Of a stretch of 64,000 nt of DNA, positions 34,801 to 45,850 are shown piece by piece; positions within the stretch are counted from its first letter, which is position 1; every line of letters begins with the position of its first letter. Location of the stretch: NCBI GenBank assembly GCA_003952965.2, contig CM025855.1, positions 8,818,441 to 8,882,440 of the forward strand, in the 5' to 3' direction. The DNA is from Morella rubra. Taxonomy: Eukaryota > Streptophyta > Magnoliopsida > Fagales > Myricaceae. The notes under the pieces were generated by a model. That model worked only from the letters and a program-made list of their open reading frames with translations. It did no database searches and was not told the DNA's origin. The translations under genes and the position numbers were made by a program.

Positions 34801-36349
34801 TGGTTCAGTTTTTGAAAAGAAACAACAAGTACAGAAACCATGTACAAGTTCAGTTTGATTCAACTTATGTTGATTCCATATTACTTTAAGAATCCGGAAA
34901 CACTCTTTCGCTCTCTCCCCCTCTTTATCCCTCTCACAATTCAGTATATGACATATGAGCACAAAGACAAGAAAACAGCATAATACACATGAGAATACCT
35001 AAATTTTAGTTCTAATTACACTTGAAGCTCTAGTTATGGGCAGGAATTTGTGGATTGCATAAGAGATTATTGGCAACACAAAAATACTGCATCTTCTTTC
35101 ATAGCATTTTATAGGAAATTCTAAAAGTAACTAGGGAGTACTATCTCTTAAATGGTCATAAAATCTCACACACTACCACTGTGTTTGTAACAGTCGGACA
35201 TGGACACTCTCGTTCAATAACATTCTCCAAAACTTCAAACAGAATAAGAAACTAGCTTTACATCCATCTTGATCCCTGAGAACTACTCTCCAAGTAAAAG
35301 GTTAGATTCCAACAAAATTCATCTTCTGAAGAGTTTGTCCAGATAGAGTGAAGCTACCACATCAAATAAACAGATTTTCAGAAGAATTCCAGAGAGTTTA
35401 CACTGTGTTAACAACTAAAGTTATATCATCAATGCACAACCCTTCTCACTTTCAAGAGAATTGAAATGTAAAATTTTCTGACCCCATTGTCTCTAATCTC
35501 AGCTATGAAGCTCCTTCAAAAACAATTTAGTAACCCAATTATGATAACTGCTCAGTCTGACAAGGCATCCTTAGTGAGTTGCAAATAAATGCATTATATG
35601 AGAAGCACTTGCCTGGCATATTTATACATAATCAAATGCAAACTACTATCATATGTACGTACACCCATCTTCAAATTTCATTTTCAACTTGCCTGCTCTT
35701 TGATGCCGCGTGGTCATTGTCAAACATCCCTATTAGATTCTTTGAAGCTAACATTAATGTACAATATATGTTCTGCTAAAATTAGATTGAAAATAAAATA
35801 TCTTTCTTGGTAAATATTATATCTGGCTTCCTATTACTAACAGACATAAAATTAGGATATCAGTTGTGCAGAAAAAGAAGAACGATAGGGAAACTGTACA
35901 TACATATGGAGTTGGACTAAAACATTCATCTTCACCCCTTTTTTTTTCTTTTCTTAATTTCACCAAGTACTCGGGGTTTGATCTATTATAACCCGATCAT
36001 TTTAACTCAAGCCCCACCCAATGTGATGGCAAAACAACAAATTTAATGTAATTTACTTTAAATGGATATTCCACGCTAAGCTGTCGTCTGTAACCTTTTT
36101 CTGTCCTTTCAACTCGGTGCTTATTTTCACTTCTGTAGGGTGGAGATGGTCGAATCAATCATCACACGTAGAGAAGGAGCCTCAACGATATAGTTCGAGA
36201 AACGGACAATCAAAACTCTTATACCAAACATAAAATCAATCGCAATAATGCCCCTCCTATATTGAATAATATAATTCGAGAAAACAAGGAAAGAACAAGA
36301 CTTGAGGTTCTCAAAGCTCACCGACAACACTGGATCCGTCAGAGCCCAT
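31826..36349 (-). CDS. UEV1: ubiquitin-conjugating enzyme E2 variant, UEV1/Mms2 type, with CaaX box
   Basis: Catalytically inactive E2 variant that pairs with Ubc13 to build Lys63-linked ubiquitin chains, known in plants for DNA-damage tolerance and signalling. Five exons (minus): 36349-36322, 34674-34535, 33005-32880, 32802-32676, 31884-31826. All are GT-AG, phases agree, giving 159 aa. Start MGSDGSSVV joins in phase to [20 protein letters not shown]. Further family landmarks are [72 protein letters not shown] and [10 protein letters not shown]. The active-site Cys of true E2s is absent, as expected for UEVs. The last exon adds a tail ending CCIL, a CaaX motif, like the tail of the UEV1A/B subtype. 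Leu at the last position favours geranylgeranylation. The 5' side has a CT tract, on this strand, at 36434-36416. Confidence 0.96.
32035..32250. repeat. degenerate tandem repeats in UEV1 intron 4
   Basis: About four units of 50-60 bp, each with a variant of TTTTGGTCTCCAATTGTTCC followed by AATCAATTG and TTCATTTTGCTCCAT. Intronic, non-coding. Confidence 0.7.
32334..32460. repeat. perfect 20-bp inverted repeat in UEV1 intron 4
   Basis: Left arm 32334-32353 reads AATTGGTACCCTAAACTACC and the right arm 32441-32460 is its exact reverse complement, with an 87-bp loop. The match continues imperfectly outward, and a wider pair (GGGTAATGGACAAAC at 32306 and its counterpart near 32534) suggests a small MULE-like MITE of about 230 bp. 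Confidence 0.8.
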
Positions 36350-37219
36350 TTGAGCAGGTAGGGTTTCCGAATTGTAGAGTCAGAGAGAGAGTGATAGAAA
36401 CGGAGAAAGTTCTCAAGAGAGAGAGAGAGAGACGAGCAGGAACGAGAGGTACTTGTGACGAAGACGGAAGTCCAACTACTGTTCTCAGAACCTGCGAGGT
36501 TCGTGAATCACGGACGACGAGGAGCTGGATAAAAGGCCGCCGGGGGGGGGGGGGGGGGGGTTGGAAATTGATCCTGTATTGATAGTCTAACTACTGTATT
36601 TCTGCAACTCCCAATCACAGCCGTTTAGAGGACGCCATTTAAAATCGACGTGTTGGATCGCTTTTCCTCTCTTTCTCTCTCTCTTATTTTGATGCCAATT
36701 TTTAAGCTTTTTTAAATAATATTGATTGTTATGTGTCTACAGTTTTTTTGGTTAAATGTGAGCTGAAATATATAATACTAATTATCAATATAGGTATACA
36801 TGTATACAGAACTACCTTTTTATTGTTTTTTTCCACATCCATCTTCATATGTTAGGTACATTGAATAGTGAAGATTTCTCAAGAACAAAGTAACATAATT
36901 CAATGAACAAAGTAAACATACATTGGAATAATGAAACTTGATGCCTAGACAGTGAACCATTAAACTTTAGAGTGAATGGCTGATTAAAAGCATTTATATT
37001 TTCTAGAATAGATATGGGTATGAATAATAAATGTAAGTCCATATTTTCTAGAACGGATAAAACTGTAAAATTAAGTTCATTAAGCACAACATGGGCCCTC
37101 TCATCTTTTAGCCACTCGTGTTGCTCCTTTTTAATACAGCCCTCTTGTTTTAGGCAGAACATATACTGCATTTTTGGTTACATTAAGCACTGCATCTTTC
37201 TTTGGATTCAGGGGACTTA
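36350..37219. other. UEV1 promoter side; simple repeats
   Basis: Upstream of the UEV1 ATG: a GA tract (36416-36434), a 19-nt G tract (36542-36560) and a pyrimidine-rich run near 36661-36690. No second gene seen. The open frames on either strand in 36845-37220 have no recognisable domain. Confidence 0.5.
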
Positions 37220-37551
37220 GGGTATGTTTGTTTTCAAAATTATTCTAGAATATAAATGTATTCAATAAAATTTACAAAACCAACATCCAAAATCTTACAC
37301 ACAAACTTAGATACCTTTTCAAAAAAAAAAAAAAACAAATATTCTCTCTCTATACTTTTTCACCTAACTCCAATACTTTTTTATTAAACAATTACATCAA
37401 ATCATCACTCTCTACAATTTTTTTACAAACTCTAATAAGAATTAAATATCTTTAAAACTTTTCACAACCTTTACATAAAAACCTATAAAACTCTAATCTA
37501 CATAAATATTCACAATTCTACCAAAATTATTTTTTTACAAAACGAACACCC
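37220..37551. mobile_element. 332-bp MITE with GTTTGTTTT/GTTCGTTTT ends
   Basis: Left end GGGTATGTTTGTTTTCAAAA; the right end reverse-complements to GGGTGTTCGTTTTGTAAAAA. Both sides are flanked by ACTTA (37215-37219 and 37552-37556). AT-rich, non-coding. The target length does not decide the superfamily. Confidence 0.68.
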
Positions 37552-37659
37552 ACTTAGTAGTAACTGTGAAAGAAATTTTATTTTTTTTGTTGGTTGCCTG
37601 CAATTTAATGAAGATGAGGAACTATTTTTACTTATACTGCCAAATTAAAAAACAACAAA

Positions 37660-37701
<42 letters not shown>

Positions 37702-38263
37702 AAATAATTCTTTTTCACCATTATGTTTATTCAAATCTTCACGACTCTCTTCACTTTTTTATCAATTCCCATAAACTATTTTCACTTTTTCATCAATTAT
37801 CATACCCTAAAATTTAACCACCTCAAAATTTTGGCACTCAAATATGAGAGTTTAAATTTAAACTTTAGACAATATTTAAAGACTGAAACACAAGAAAAGG
37901 ACTAAAACGAGACTTACCCATCAATCTAATGAAAGAAAATAAAGACAAAGAGCATCTTTCATAACTTGAGATTATTTACAAATAAATATTAGTGACTTAG
38001 CACAACTATAAAAATTGTAAATTTTTATTACCTTTTAATAACCAATCTAAATTTGCTTGAGTTTTAAAAACAAAACACAAAGAAGATTGTATTTGGGCCC
38101 TTGGCAATAATACAAGTCCTAGCCCAGCTTACCATCTCATATCCCTCCCTATTACATATATCGCTTTAATATATATATATATATATATATTGAAATACTA
38201 AAGCCACCTAGAAGTACTTTAGTAGTAGATCTGCAGGATTAACAAACAACTCAATGCAGCGAT
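37552..38263. other. intergenic, simple repeats
   Basis: A (CT)n run at about 37664-37697 and a (TA)n run at about 38170-38190. No gene recognised. Confidence 0.5.
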
Positions 38264-38782
38264 TAAAGGGTGGGCAAAAATTCAGGCCAAAATCGGAATT
38301 TTGGGTTTCGATTCTGATTCCATTATTGTAATTTTGGTTCCAGTCCATACTGGAATCGGAATCGGAACTGAAAATTCTTACGGAATTAGCATAATTTCAG
38401 GTTTCGGGTTTTTTTTTTTTTTTAAAAGGCTCAAACTGTTGTAATTCTACTTTAGATTTTAAATGAATGTTTATTTTATTTTAGATAGGTTCAAAATGTT
38501 GTAATTTTAAAATAAAGCTCAAAACTTTTTTGATGCCCCTTTTTATTTTTGCCCAACCTTACAATGTATAACAAAACAATTTGTGTAAAATTTCAGCCCA
38601 AAATACCTATTAGGCCCAAAAAAAAAAAAAAAAAAGCCAAAAAAGCTCGTATAATGAAACCTAAAATTTTGGTCTCCAATTTAACGGAATGGAATTTGTT
38701 TCAAACATTGGATTTCAGTGAGTACCGGAACTGGAATTGGAATGAGCCATTCAAATTCCATCCGTTCTGGTACCCACCCTTA
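38264..38782. mobile_element. non-autonomous relative of the nested hAT element
   Basis: 519 bp. The right end, reverse-complemented, begins TAAGGGTGGGTACCAGAACG and stays alignable to the left 80-100 bp of the hAT at 22964 (TAAGGGTGGGCACCGGAACG), including a shared GGATGGAA and the GCCCATTCC/GCTCATTCC stretch. The left end is TAAAGGGTGGGCA. Inside are degraded CCGGAA-type repeats (TCGGAAT, GGAACTGGAATTGGAAT). Flanking 8-mers agree only weakly (5/8). No transposase. Inserted in the opposite orientation to the nested copy. Confidence 0.78.
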
Positions 38783-39486
38783 CAACTATCAACCTCATAA
38801 ACCATACAGCCTAGGCCCTAATAGACATGTCAAAGTGGTTGAGAGCTTCTAGGGTCGGGCAGTCCAATAATCTAAACTCTATTCCTTTCGTGGTCACATC
38901 CCAGCTTTGATTATGACACCTCTAGGCTGCTGCGAAGAAAATTGTTTTAGATTTAAATATTTTGGTTGACGAACCATAAAATCTCAAAGTTTTGGTCAAC
39001 AAAATTTTTATTAAGGGATAAAGGGGTCAACATAGCTACAGCCCCCAAAGAATATAAAACTTCAGATACACATACACAGAGGTTTATTCATGCAGCTATA
39101 GCTCACGGTAGTATCACTACACTTGCCATCTCAGTTGAAAGGAACTTTGTTAGCTAACGGTTATTTGGTTGCAATATTCCATTTCTCTCCCTTATTTCGG
39201 TGTATTCTGGTGAGTTGAAGAGAGGCTCTTCTTTTCTTTCCCGTAGAAGTTTGTTAGAGGAGGTTGTTAGGCTTTCTGCATTCTCGAGTATTCTTTTCCA
39301 TTCTTTGGCAATTGTATATAAGACCTCAAGGTCTTTTGATTAATACACAGAGAATTCTCCACAAACCAACGCGTCTTCCTTTGCTTTGTTTATTTTGCTT
39401 TCTTACAATTTTTACATTTCTCAAATCAAATCATATATGTCTTTACAATTTTTTAAAACTTCAATACCCTTTCATAAAAAAAAAAA
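38783..39486. other. intergenic; possible LTR-like leader
   Basis: Around 39170-39370 there is sequence of the kind seen at copia LTR ends (TATAAGACCTC, then TTAATACACAGAGAATTCTC), but I found no partner LTR or primer-binding site. No gene. Confidence 0.35.
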
Positions 39487-40587
39487 GGCTAAAATTATTC
39501 CGTACGTACCTGGGGTTTGACCTTTTCCCATTTTGGTCCTCAAGGTTTGATTTTTCTAAAAATATCCCTAGGATGAGGACCCATTACCAAATTGATCCTG
39601 CCGTCAACTCATTGGATGGAAATGCACACGTGGCTAACGGCTTACACGTAAGAATTGACAGCTAGATAAAAAAAAAATTCTACCCAATCACAGTGTGACA
39701 CGTGTCAATAAAATAAATAAAAATAATTTTTTTAAAAATAAAAAATAAATCTAAAATAAATAAAAAAACATAATTAATTTTTTTTAATGTATAAAAAAAA
39801 GAGGACCAGATCGGGGACCCCCGATCCTTTCTCGATGGAGGCCCCCTCCACCGACCTCTGGGGGAGTCTGGCGGGCCCAGCGGAGGGGGGAGGAATCCCT
39901 CCTCCACCCCGGGGATGGGGCGGCTAGGGGACCTCCCCCTCCCACAACAATGGGATGGGGGAGGTCCCCTAGCAGGCCCCCTGATCCAGTCTTGTTGGAG
40001 GCCCCCTGATCCAGTCCTGTTGGAGGCCCCCTCCACCGGCTGCCAGGGGAGTTTGGCCGCCCAACAGCGGAGGGAGGAGGAATCCCTCCTCTACCCCGGG
40101 CATTGCTCTGGGGCGGCTGGGGGACCTCCCCCATCCTCGGGGTGGAGGAGGGATTCCTCCCCCCTCTGTTGGCCGCCCAGTTCTGGGCTGCTAGACTCCC
40201 TCGGCGGCCGGTGGAAGGGGCTCCACCGGGAAAGGATCGGGGGTCCCCGATCCGGTCCTCTCTCTTTTTTTTTTTTTAACATTTAAAAAAATTAATTATG
40301 TTTTTTTTATTAATTTTAGATTTATTTTTTTATTTTAAAAAATATTTTGATTTTTATTTATTTTGCTGACACTTGTTACACTGTGATTGAGTAGAATTTT
40401 TTTTTTATCCAGCTGTCAATTCCCACGTGTAAGCTGTTAGCCACGTGTGCATTTCCGTCCAATGAGTTGACGGCAGAATCGATTTGGTAATGAGTCCTCA
40501 CCCCAGGGATATTTTTAGGGAAAATCAAACCCTGAGGACCAAACTGGGAAAAGGTCAAACCTCATTGCTGTACGGAATAATTTAGCC
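39487..40587. mobile_element. palindromic non-autonomous MULE with GC-rich core
   Basis: 1,101 bp. Left end GGCTAAAATTATTCCGTACG; the right end reverse-complements to GGCTAAATTATTCCGTACAG. Flanked on both sides by A tracts long enough to include a 9-bp duplication. The AT-rich outer arms (about 310-330 bp) are inverted copies (GAGTTGACGGCAGAATCG type text and TTACACGT in both). The inversion continues into a core (about 39800-40265) made almost wholly of C/G-rich words such as GGAGGCCCCCTCCACCGG and GGGACCTCCCCC. Long open frames across the core on both strands reflect the lack of stops in GC-rich DNA, not genes. Confidence 0.82.
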
Positions 40588-41027
40588 AAAAAAAAAAAAA
40601 TACATTTAATCATCATTCTCGACATTTTTTTTACAAAATCTAATATTTATTCATAAAGAAAAAAATCTAGGAAGTCATCTTTCTCCCCACTTTTTCACAA
40701 ACTTCAACTCGTTTTAAATAAAAAAAAACTCTAACAAACTCCAATACGTTTTAAGCATCCAAACATGTGTTGGTCAACAAAATTTTACCCTTCTCAAATC
40801 AAATCATCTTTCTCCATATTTTTTCACAAATCACAACACTCTTTTATAAAAAAAATCCTATAAAATCATCTTTTTCCACACCTTTTCAAAAAGTATAATA
40901 AAAATTGATCCACAACCAAAAAAGTCAATAAAATCTAACACTACCCCCAATAAGAAAATTTTCATTAGAGAAACAAAATTTTCTTTATTTTTGAACCACT
41001 CAAACACGTGCTAGAAATATCTTCAAT
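40588..41027. other. AT-rich, MITE-like remnants
   Basis: Repeated phrases CAAATCATCTTTCTCCACA and TTTTCACAAACTTCAAC resemble the interiors of the GTTTGTTT-type MITEs. No clear ends. It directly precedes the copia primer-binding site at 41028, so a 5' LTR may have been replaced or overwritten here. Confidence 0.4.
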
Positions 41028-41369
41028 TGGTATCAGAGCGATAGAGCCTAAATTCGACTCTTGACCCATAATTTTTCCTAGATGGATAGGTGTTAACCCC
41101 TTTATGTGCCTCTTTACTTTGATGAGTGCAACTATGCTTATTGGAAGGTTCGAATGAAAGCTTTCTTAAAATTTATGGATGAACAAGTTTAGAATTCTTG
41201 TGAAAACCAAACCTAACGACATGGCCACATGGACCAAAGATGAGTTAAATGAATGTAATTAGAATAATGAAGAAGTTTATGCCGTTTTCCTGGCACTTTC
41301 TCCCGAAGAATTCAAAAGAGTGTCCATGTGTGAAATGGCCAAAGAAGTATGAGAAATTCTTCAGACAAC

Positions 41370-42597
41370 TGTTGGATTTTGTTCACAATTGATATTTTGA
41401 TGATTTCAATAAATGGATTAAGTTTACAAAATAGACATCTTTAAAGACAAAGACATTTTCATCAAAGAGCCGACTAGAAGATTGAAGATCAAGAAGATGA
41501 AGGAGCTTAAAAGTGAAGATTCAAGATATAGGGTATAATCTTGTAACTCTTAGTTTCACTTTCTGACAAGAATTTGAATCACACATTTGCATAACTTTCA
41601 AACCGTGCATAAATCTTCTTATCATAAGTTTGACAACCAAAATGCGTCTTAAGTGTTTTCAAATCATCCCATATAAACTCCCAAGCATTGGTCATACTTT
41701 TGGGAAGTTAGTTTTTGAGATTGAGATTTCAAAAATATCAAAAGACGAAAAATGATTCGAAGCAATCGACCAGCTGTAGCGGATAATGAAAATGCTCTAT
41801 AGTGGTCTATCGGACGCGTAGGACAAAATTTTGACAATATTCAAATTTTATGACCGTTGGGCAACAACTAGTTGAAGCGGTTGATCGGTACATGAAGTAG
41901 TCGACCGGTATAACGGTAAAGTTGTCAGATCAACCCCCAACGGCTAAAAACGGCTAGTTTTGATATGTGGCATGTATAAAGACCTTTCTAATGTCTCAAA
42001 ACGAAGAGAGAACGACCACATATCATTTCTATAGCTTGAGAAAGATCTTAAACATTCTTATTTCATATTCTCATATCATTCACACAAATTACATCTTCAC
42101 ATTCTTATCTTTGTGTGAATAAAAAGAGATAGAGTTTTCCATTTTCTTATCTACTTTTTGAGAGAGTTTATTTTTTGTATGTTCCTATTCAAGAAAAGTG
42201 ATTTCTTTAGTAAGGTTGTTCACTAAAGAAGAAGCTTAGAGAGGGTATATCTCAAGCTTGCTTAGGTTGTGAGTGGTACGCCTGAAAAACACTTGGGTTG
42301 TGAGTGTTGAGCCTAGGAAAGCACTTGTAAGGTTCTCTAGCACCTGGAAGCTAAATTGTATACTATTTGGAAGATAGTGGAAAAATCTCAAGGCTCGGAA
42401 AACCCTGAAGATAAGGTTCTCTTATGTTTGCTTCTCTAACCCTACTCTTTACATTTACACTTATTTATTTATTACATCAATATATTTGTACTAAACTATT
42501 TTTTACTTTGCAAACATGATTTTGGGGGTTAAAAGCTAAAAAAGTTTGGAAACTCAATTCACCCATCTCTTGGGTTGCCTTAATCCTAGGATTTACA
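41370..42597 (+). mobile_element. solo copia LTR nested in gag
   Basis: 1,228 bp, TGTTGGATTTTG ... CCTAGGATTTACA. Flanked by ACAAC (41365-41369) and GCAAC (42598-42602), a 4/5 match to a 5-bp target duplication. The gag reading is continuous across it (ILQT on the left, THKD on the right). Homologous along much of its length to the LTR at 51857-53138 (shared CTTAAAAGTGAAGA, CGGTTGACC-type words, CTTAATCCTAGGA end). No internal region remains, so it is a solo LTR. Confidence 0.85.
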
Positions 42598-42617
42598 GCA
42601 ACCCACAAGGATACTAA

Positions 42618-42668
42618 CATAGCGTTTGGTTATAAAATTTTAGTAAATTTTACAATCCAAATGCTATG
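42618..42668. mobile_element. 51-bp miniature foldback element with TAA duplication
   Basis: Begins CATAGCGTTTGG and ends CCAAATGCTATG, which are inverted copies with one mismatch. Flanked on both sides by TAA. It interrupts the copia gag reading. The TAA target and terminal repeats suggest a deleted Tourist-like MITE. Confidence 0.6.
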
Positions 42669-43710
42669 TAAGATTGTGAAGATTCTAAGATTCAGATGTT
42701 AACCTCAAGGTTTGAGGAGATTAGAAAGAAAGATGATGAGATCTTTGATGAGTTTCATAGAAAGTTAATGACATAGTTAAGTCCAACATTAACTTAGATG
42801 AAAGAATCCCTAAAACTAGAGTGGTTAGAAAGGTTTATATCTAGGGTTACAACTATAGAAGAGAGAAGTATCTTGACCAAGTAATGGAAGAGTTTGTTGG
42901 CTCTATACAAACATATGAACGTACCTTACCTCAATCCAAAAAGGAACAATCTATCGTTCTAAACTCTGTAAATAAAAAAGCTTATGAATTTTCTAATGAC
43001 AATTTTATAGAGGATAATGATATTGCTTTGTTGGTTAGAAAATTTAAAAAATCTCTTGGAAATGTTTGTTTGTAAGCCTAGTTGTAACAACAAGGTGAAT
43101 AAAGAACAGAAAGAGACAAAAGAACTTCTAGAATCAAGAAATCACATGCTATGAATGCAAAGGATTCGACCACATCAAAGCTAAATGGCCTAGTTTCAAG
43201 AAGTCTAAAGGGAAGACAATGAATGCTTCATGAAGTGATTTAGATTCAGATTCTACTACTTCAAGTGATGATGATGCATCATCTGATAAACTTTATTGCT
43301 TTTACATCTTAGGTTGATAGCATAAATAATTTTGATCATGAAAGTGGTGATCTTTTAAATTCATCACAAGAAGATTTTGAAGAGGATGATAGTCCTGAAC
43401 TAGCCTATGATAAATTGTTTAAAGAGAGTTTGAAACTGAAAAACTTCAACAAATCAACTCTCAAGAAGCTGAATGTTGTAGAAAAGAGAAGGAGAATCTG
43501 TTAATAATGCTTGGTAAGTATTTTAAGCTTGCTAATGACAAAGAAAAGAAAATAGACCTATAATCTCAAGTTAAGACCTTATAAAATGAGCTAGAAAATT
43601 TTAGATCCAAGCTTCAAAGTTTTTTCGTGTGATAGTAATAAACTTGATAAAATGTCGAGTCTTGGCATGTCAGTTGGTCATAGAAAAGGACTTGGTTTTG
43701 TTAATGTTGT

Positions 43711-45289
43711 TACTGATGATTTGATAGATTTTTTTTTATAAAAAAAATATATTAGAATTTGTGAAAAAAATATGAAAATAGAAGATTTGATTATTACTAT
43801 TTTTTAATGAAAAGGTGTTCGATTTTGTATGGAATGGCGCTAAGATTTGTTGTTAGACTCTATAAGTTTTTACTCTTTAAATTTTTTCAATGATTTTTTT
43901 TAAACTAACCAAACATAAAAACAACACATTTTCATTTTAAAAAAATACTTCATCAAATGTTCTCTCTCAATACTATTTTAGAAACTTCAATACTTTTTAA
44001 TAAAAAAAACTTTATCAAATAATATATTTCTACACTTAACAAAAAAAAAAATCTAATCTCAATCAATTTACAATCAAAATGTTTTTTGACACAAACTCCA
44101 ATACCTTTTCTTTTGAAAAAATTCATCAGATTATATGTCTCTAAATTTTTTACAAACTCTAAAAGTAAATCTCTAGAAAGTTTCTCCTAGAAACTTGAAA
44201 TTTGATAAAGTTTTGACTTTTATAGGGTTTGTGAAAAATTAATAAATTTGTTGAAGGATTTTTTTTTTATTGTAGTCTAATTTATATTAGAGTATGAAAA
44301 AAATGTATAGACAGATTATTTGATGAAATTTTTTTATAAAAAAGTATTGGAGTATGTGAAAAAATTAAGGAAAGAGAAGATTTGATAGAGTTTTTTTTTT
44401 TATTTATAAAAATTTTTGAAGTTTGTGTGAGAAGGTGTTGGAGTTGGTGTACAAATTTTGAACTTTTTTTTTGTTTGGCAACCAAAACTTTCTAAATTTA
44501 AAAAAATTTTGAGAAAGTGAAACTTATTTTATTGCCAAATATTAAAGTATGTTCGGTAGATGTTGAAATTTTTTAGTGTTTTATAAGAGTTGTTAAAAGG
44601 TTGAAGAGATAGTTGATTTGATTGAAATTTTAATGTTTATTTTGATAGAAAAGATGATTTTTGAAGTTATTTTTGCTATTTTTCTTGTAAATTTTGAATT
44701 AAAATCAAAAAGAGGAAGACAAATTGTTGTGGTCCCTTTGGGAAAATCAAAAAAGTTGAAAAGTGAATGATAGAAAATTTCGATTTGGTTTGGCACGGAA
44801 AATATTTGAATAGAGAAAATTTTGAAAACCTTTTATTTTGTAAATATCATCGAACTAAGAAAGAAAAACCGAGGCTCTTAGACTATTAGACAAATATAAA
44901 AATTTGCTGATAGCCTTCCATGTATATATCAAATTGATACAAGGTGAATAACAATTTGAATAATCTTCAAGAAACTCATAATTGCCATTTTCCTTGACAT
45001 ATACATTATTGAGTTTCTTGAAGGTTTGTAACGTGAGCAAACTATCAGAACCCATTAGGTGACTCTTTTCAACAATGCAATCCATCTTTAAGAGCCTTAG
45101 CTATCCTCTATAAGCACTAGCCTATAAAGAGTCTACAACAAAAATTGATCATATGCTTCTTTTTTTTCCTAGGAAACATATTATTTTATGGATTGAAAAA
45201 CTTGTCCTTAGACAATATCGTCACAAGTGATGATTTCTCTTGGAATGAAGTTTAGATTACATAAACAATGAAATGACTCATAGCTTCCC
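43711..45289. other. AT-rich intergenic, foldback region
   Basis: Between about 43895 and 44500 the left half is rich in CAAACTCCAATACTTTTT-like words and the right half in their reverse complements (AAAAAGTATTGGAGTATGTG), so the region can fold back on itself. Probably a large decayed MITE. No gene recognised in the rest. Confidence 0.4.
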
Positions 45290-45850
45290 ATTTAGCTAAC
45301 AAATGGGCCTATTGATTCATTCTATGTGAGATCCATTGAATGGACTAGTTAGGGAAAGCTTTGAATAAGGCAGTAACGATAGAATGAAGGCTTCGATCTT
45401 CCATGAAGAAGGTTGATTGTTATGTTGTATATCTTTTAATAGTTGTTGGGAATCAATCTCGAATTGCACTTTTGTCCAGTTTCTCTTTTTTTTTGTGAGT
45501 TCAGTACCCAACCGCCATCATTCTTTCTCCAAGCAATGAGTCCTTGGCCAAGGAACGGTTCGTATATACTGTACAGAGGGAACTAGAAATATCTCAATGT
45601 GAGACAACCAAGTACGATCCATTTAGGCGAATCGCAATGTCAAAGTTAATCTTGATCTAGCTTGGTGTCGAGGGGTCCAAATCTGTTGGTTTTGTGTCAC
45701 CAATTGCTACCAGGAAACCTTATGCTCCCTATACCTATTCCTGATTGCTCTAATACACTTTGGCAACAAGATCGGATAGAGTTCATGTAGGCACTTGTTT
45801 CTTAAGAACCAGATTTCATCCATAACTATTGTTGCATTGAGAATAAACTC
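45290..45850 (-). pseudogene. LINE (non-LTR retrotransposon) RNase H relic
   Basis: On the minus strand, frame-broken pieces read DEIWFLRNKCLHE, CIRAIRNRYREHKVSW, IKINFDIAIR and VQFEIDSQQLLKDIQ with PSSWKIEAFI. These fit the C-terminal RNase H-like (RVT_3) domain and the segment before it in plant LINE proteins. Several stops and frameshifts. No reverse-transcriptase part was found upstream. Confidence 0.7.

Larger units (their letters stand above)
41028..43710 (+). pseudogene. Ty1/copia gag remnant
   Basis: Starts with a perfect primer-binding site TGGTATCAGAGC (41028-41039). Frame-broken gag follows: a YAYWKVRMKAFLKF segment near 41135-41190, an LSPEEFKRVSMCE-like segment near 41290-41340, then, beyond a nested solo LTR, a segment from 42600 on with RKKDDEIFDEFHRKL and VEEFVGSIQTYE-like text. 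A zinc knuckle near 43145-43195 (CYECKGFDHIKAK, whose last Cys has become Trp) and a tail to about 43700 follow. No pol follows. Stops and indels throughout. Confidence 0.8.

Noticed and set aside
38160..38192. (TA)n run as an origin or regulatory site
   Set aside because: Ordinary microsatellite with no supporting context.
39680..40286. Several 60-120 residue open frames on both strands in the GC-rich block
   Set aside because: They overlap on both strands, are made of Pro/Gly/Arg-rich low complexity, and arise from the lack of AT-rich stop codons in a transposon core.
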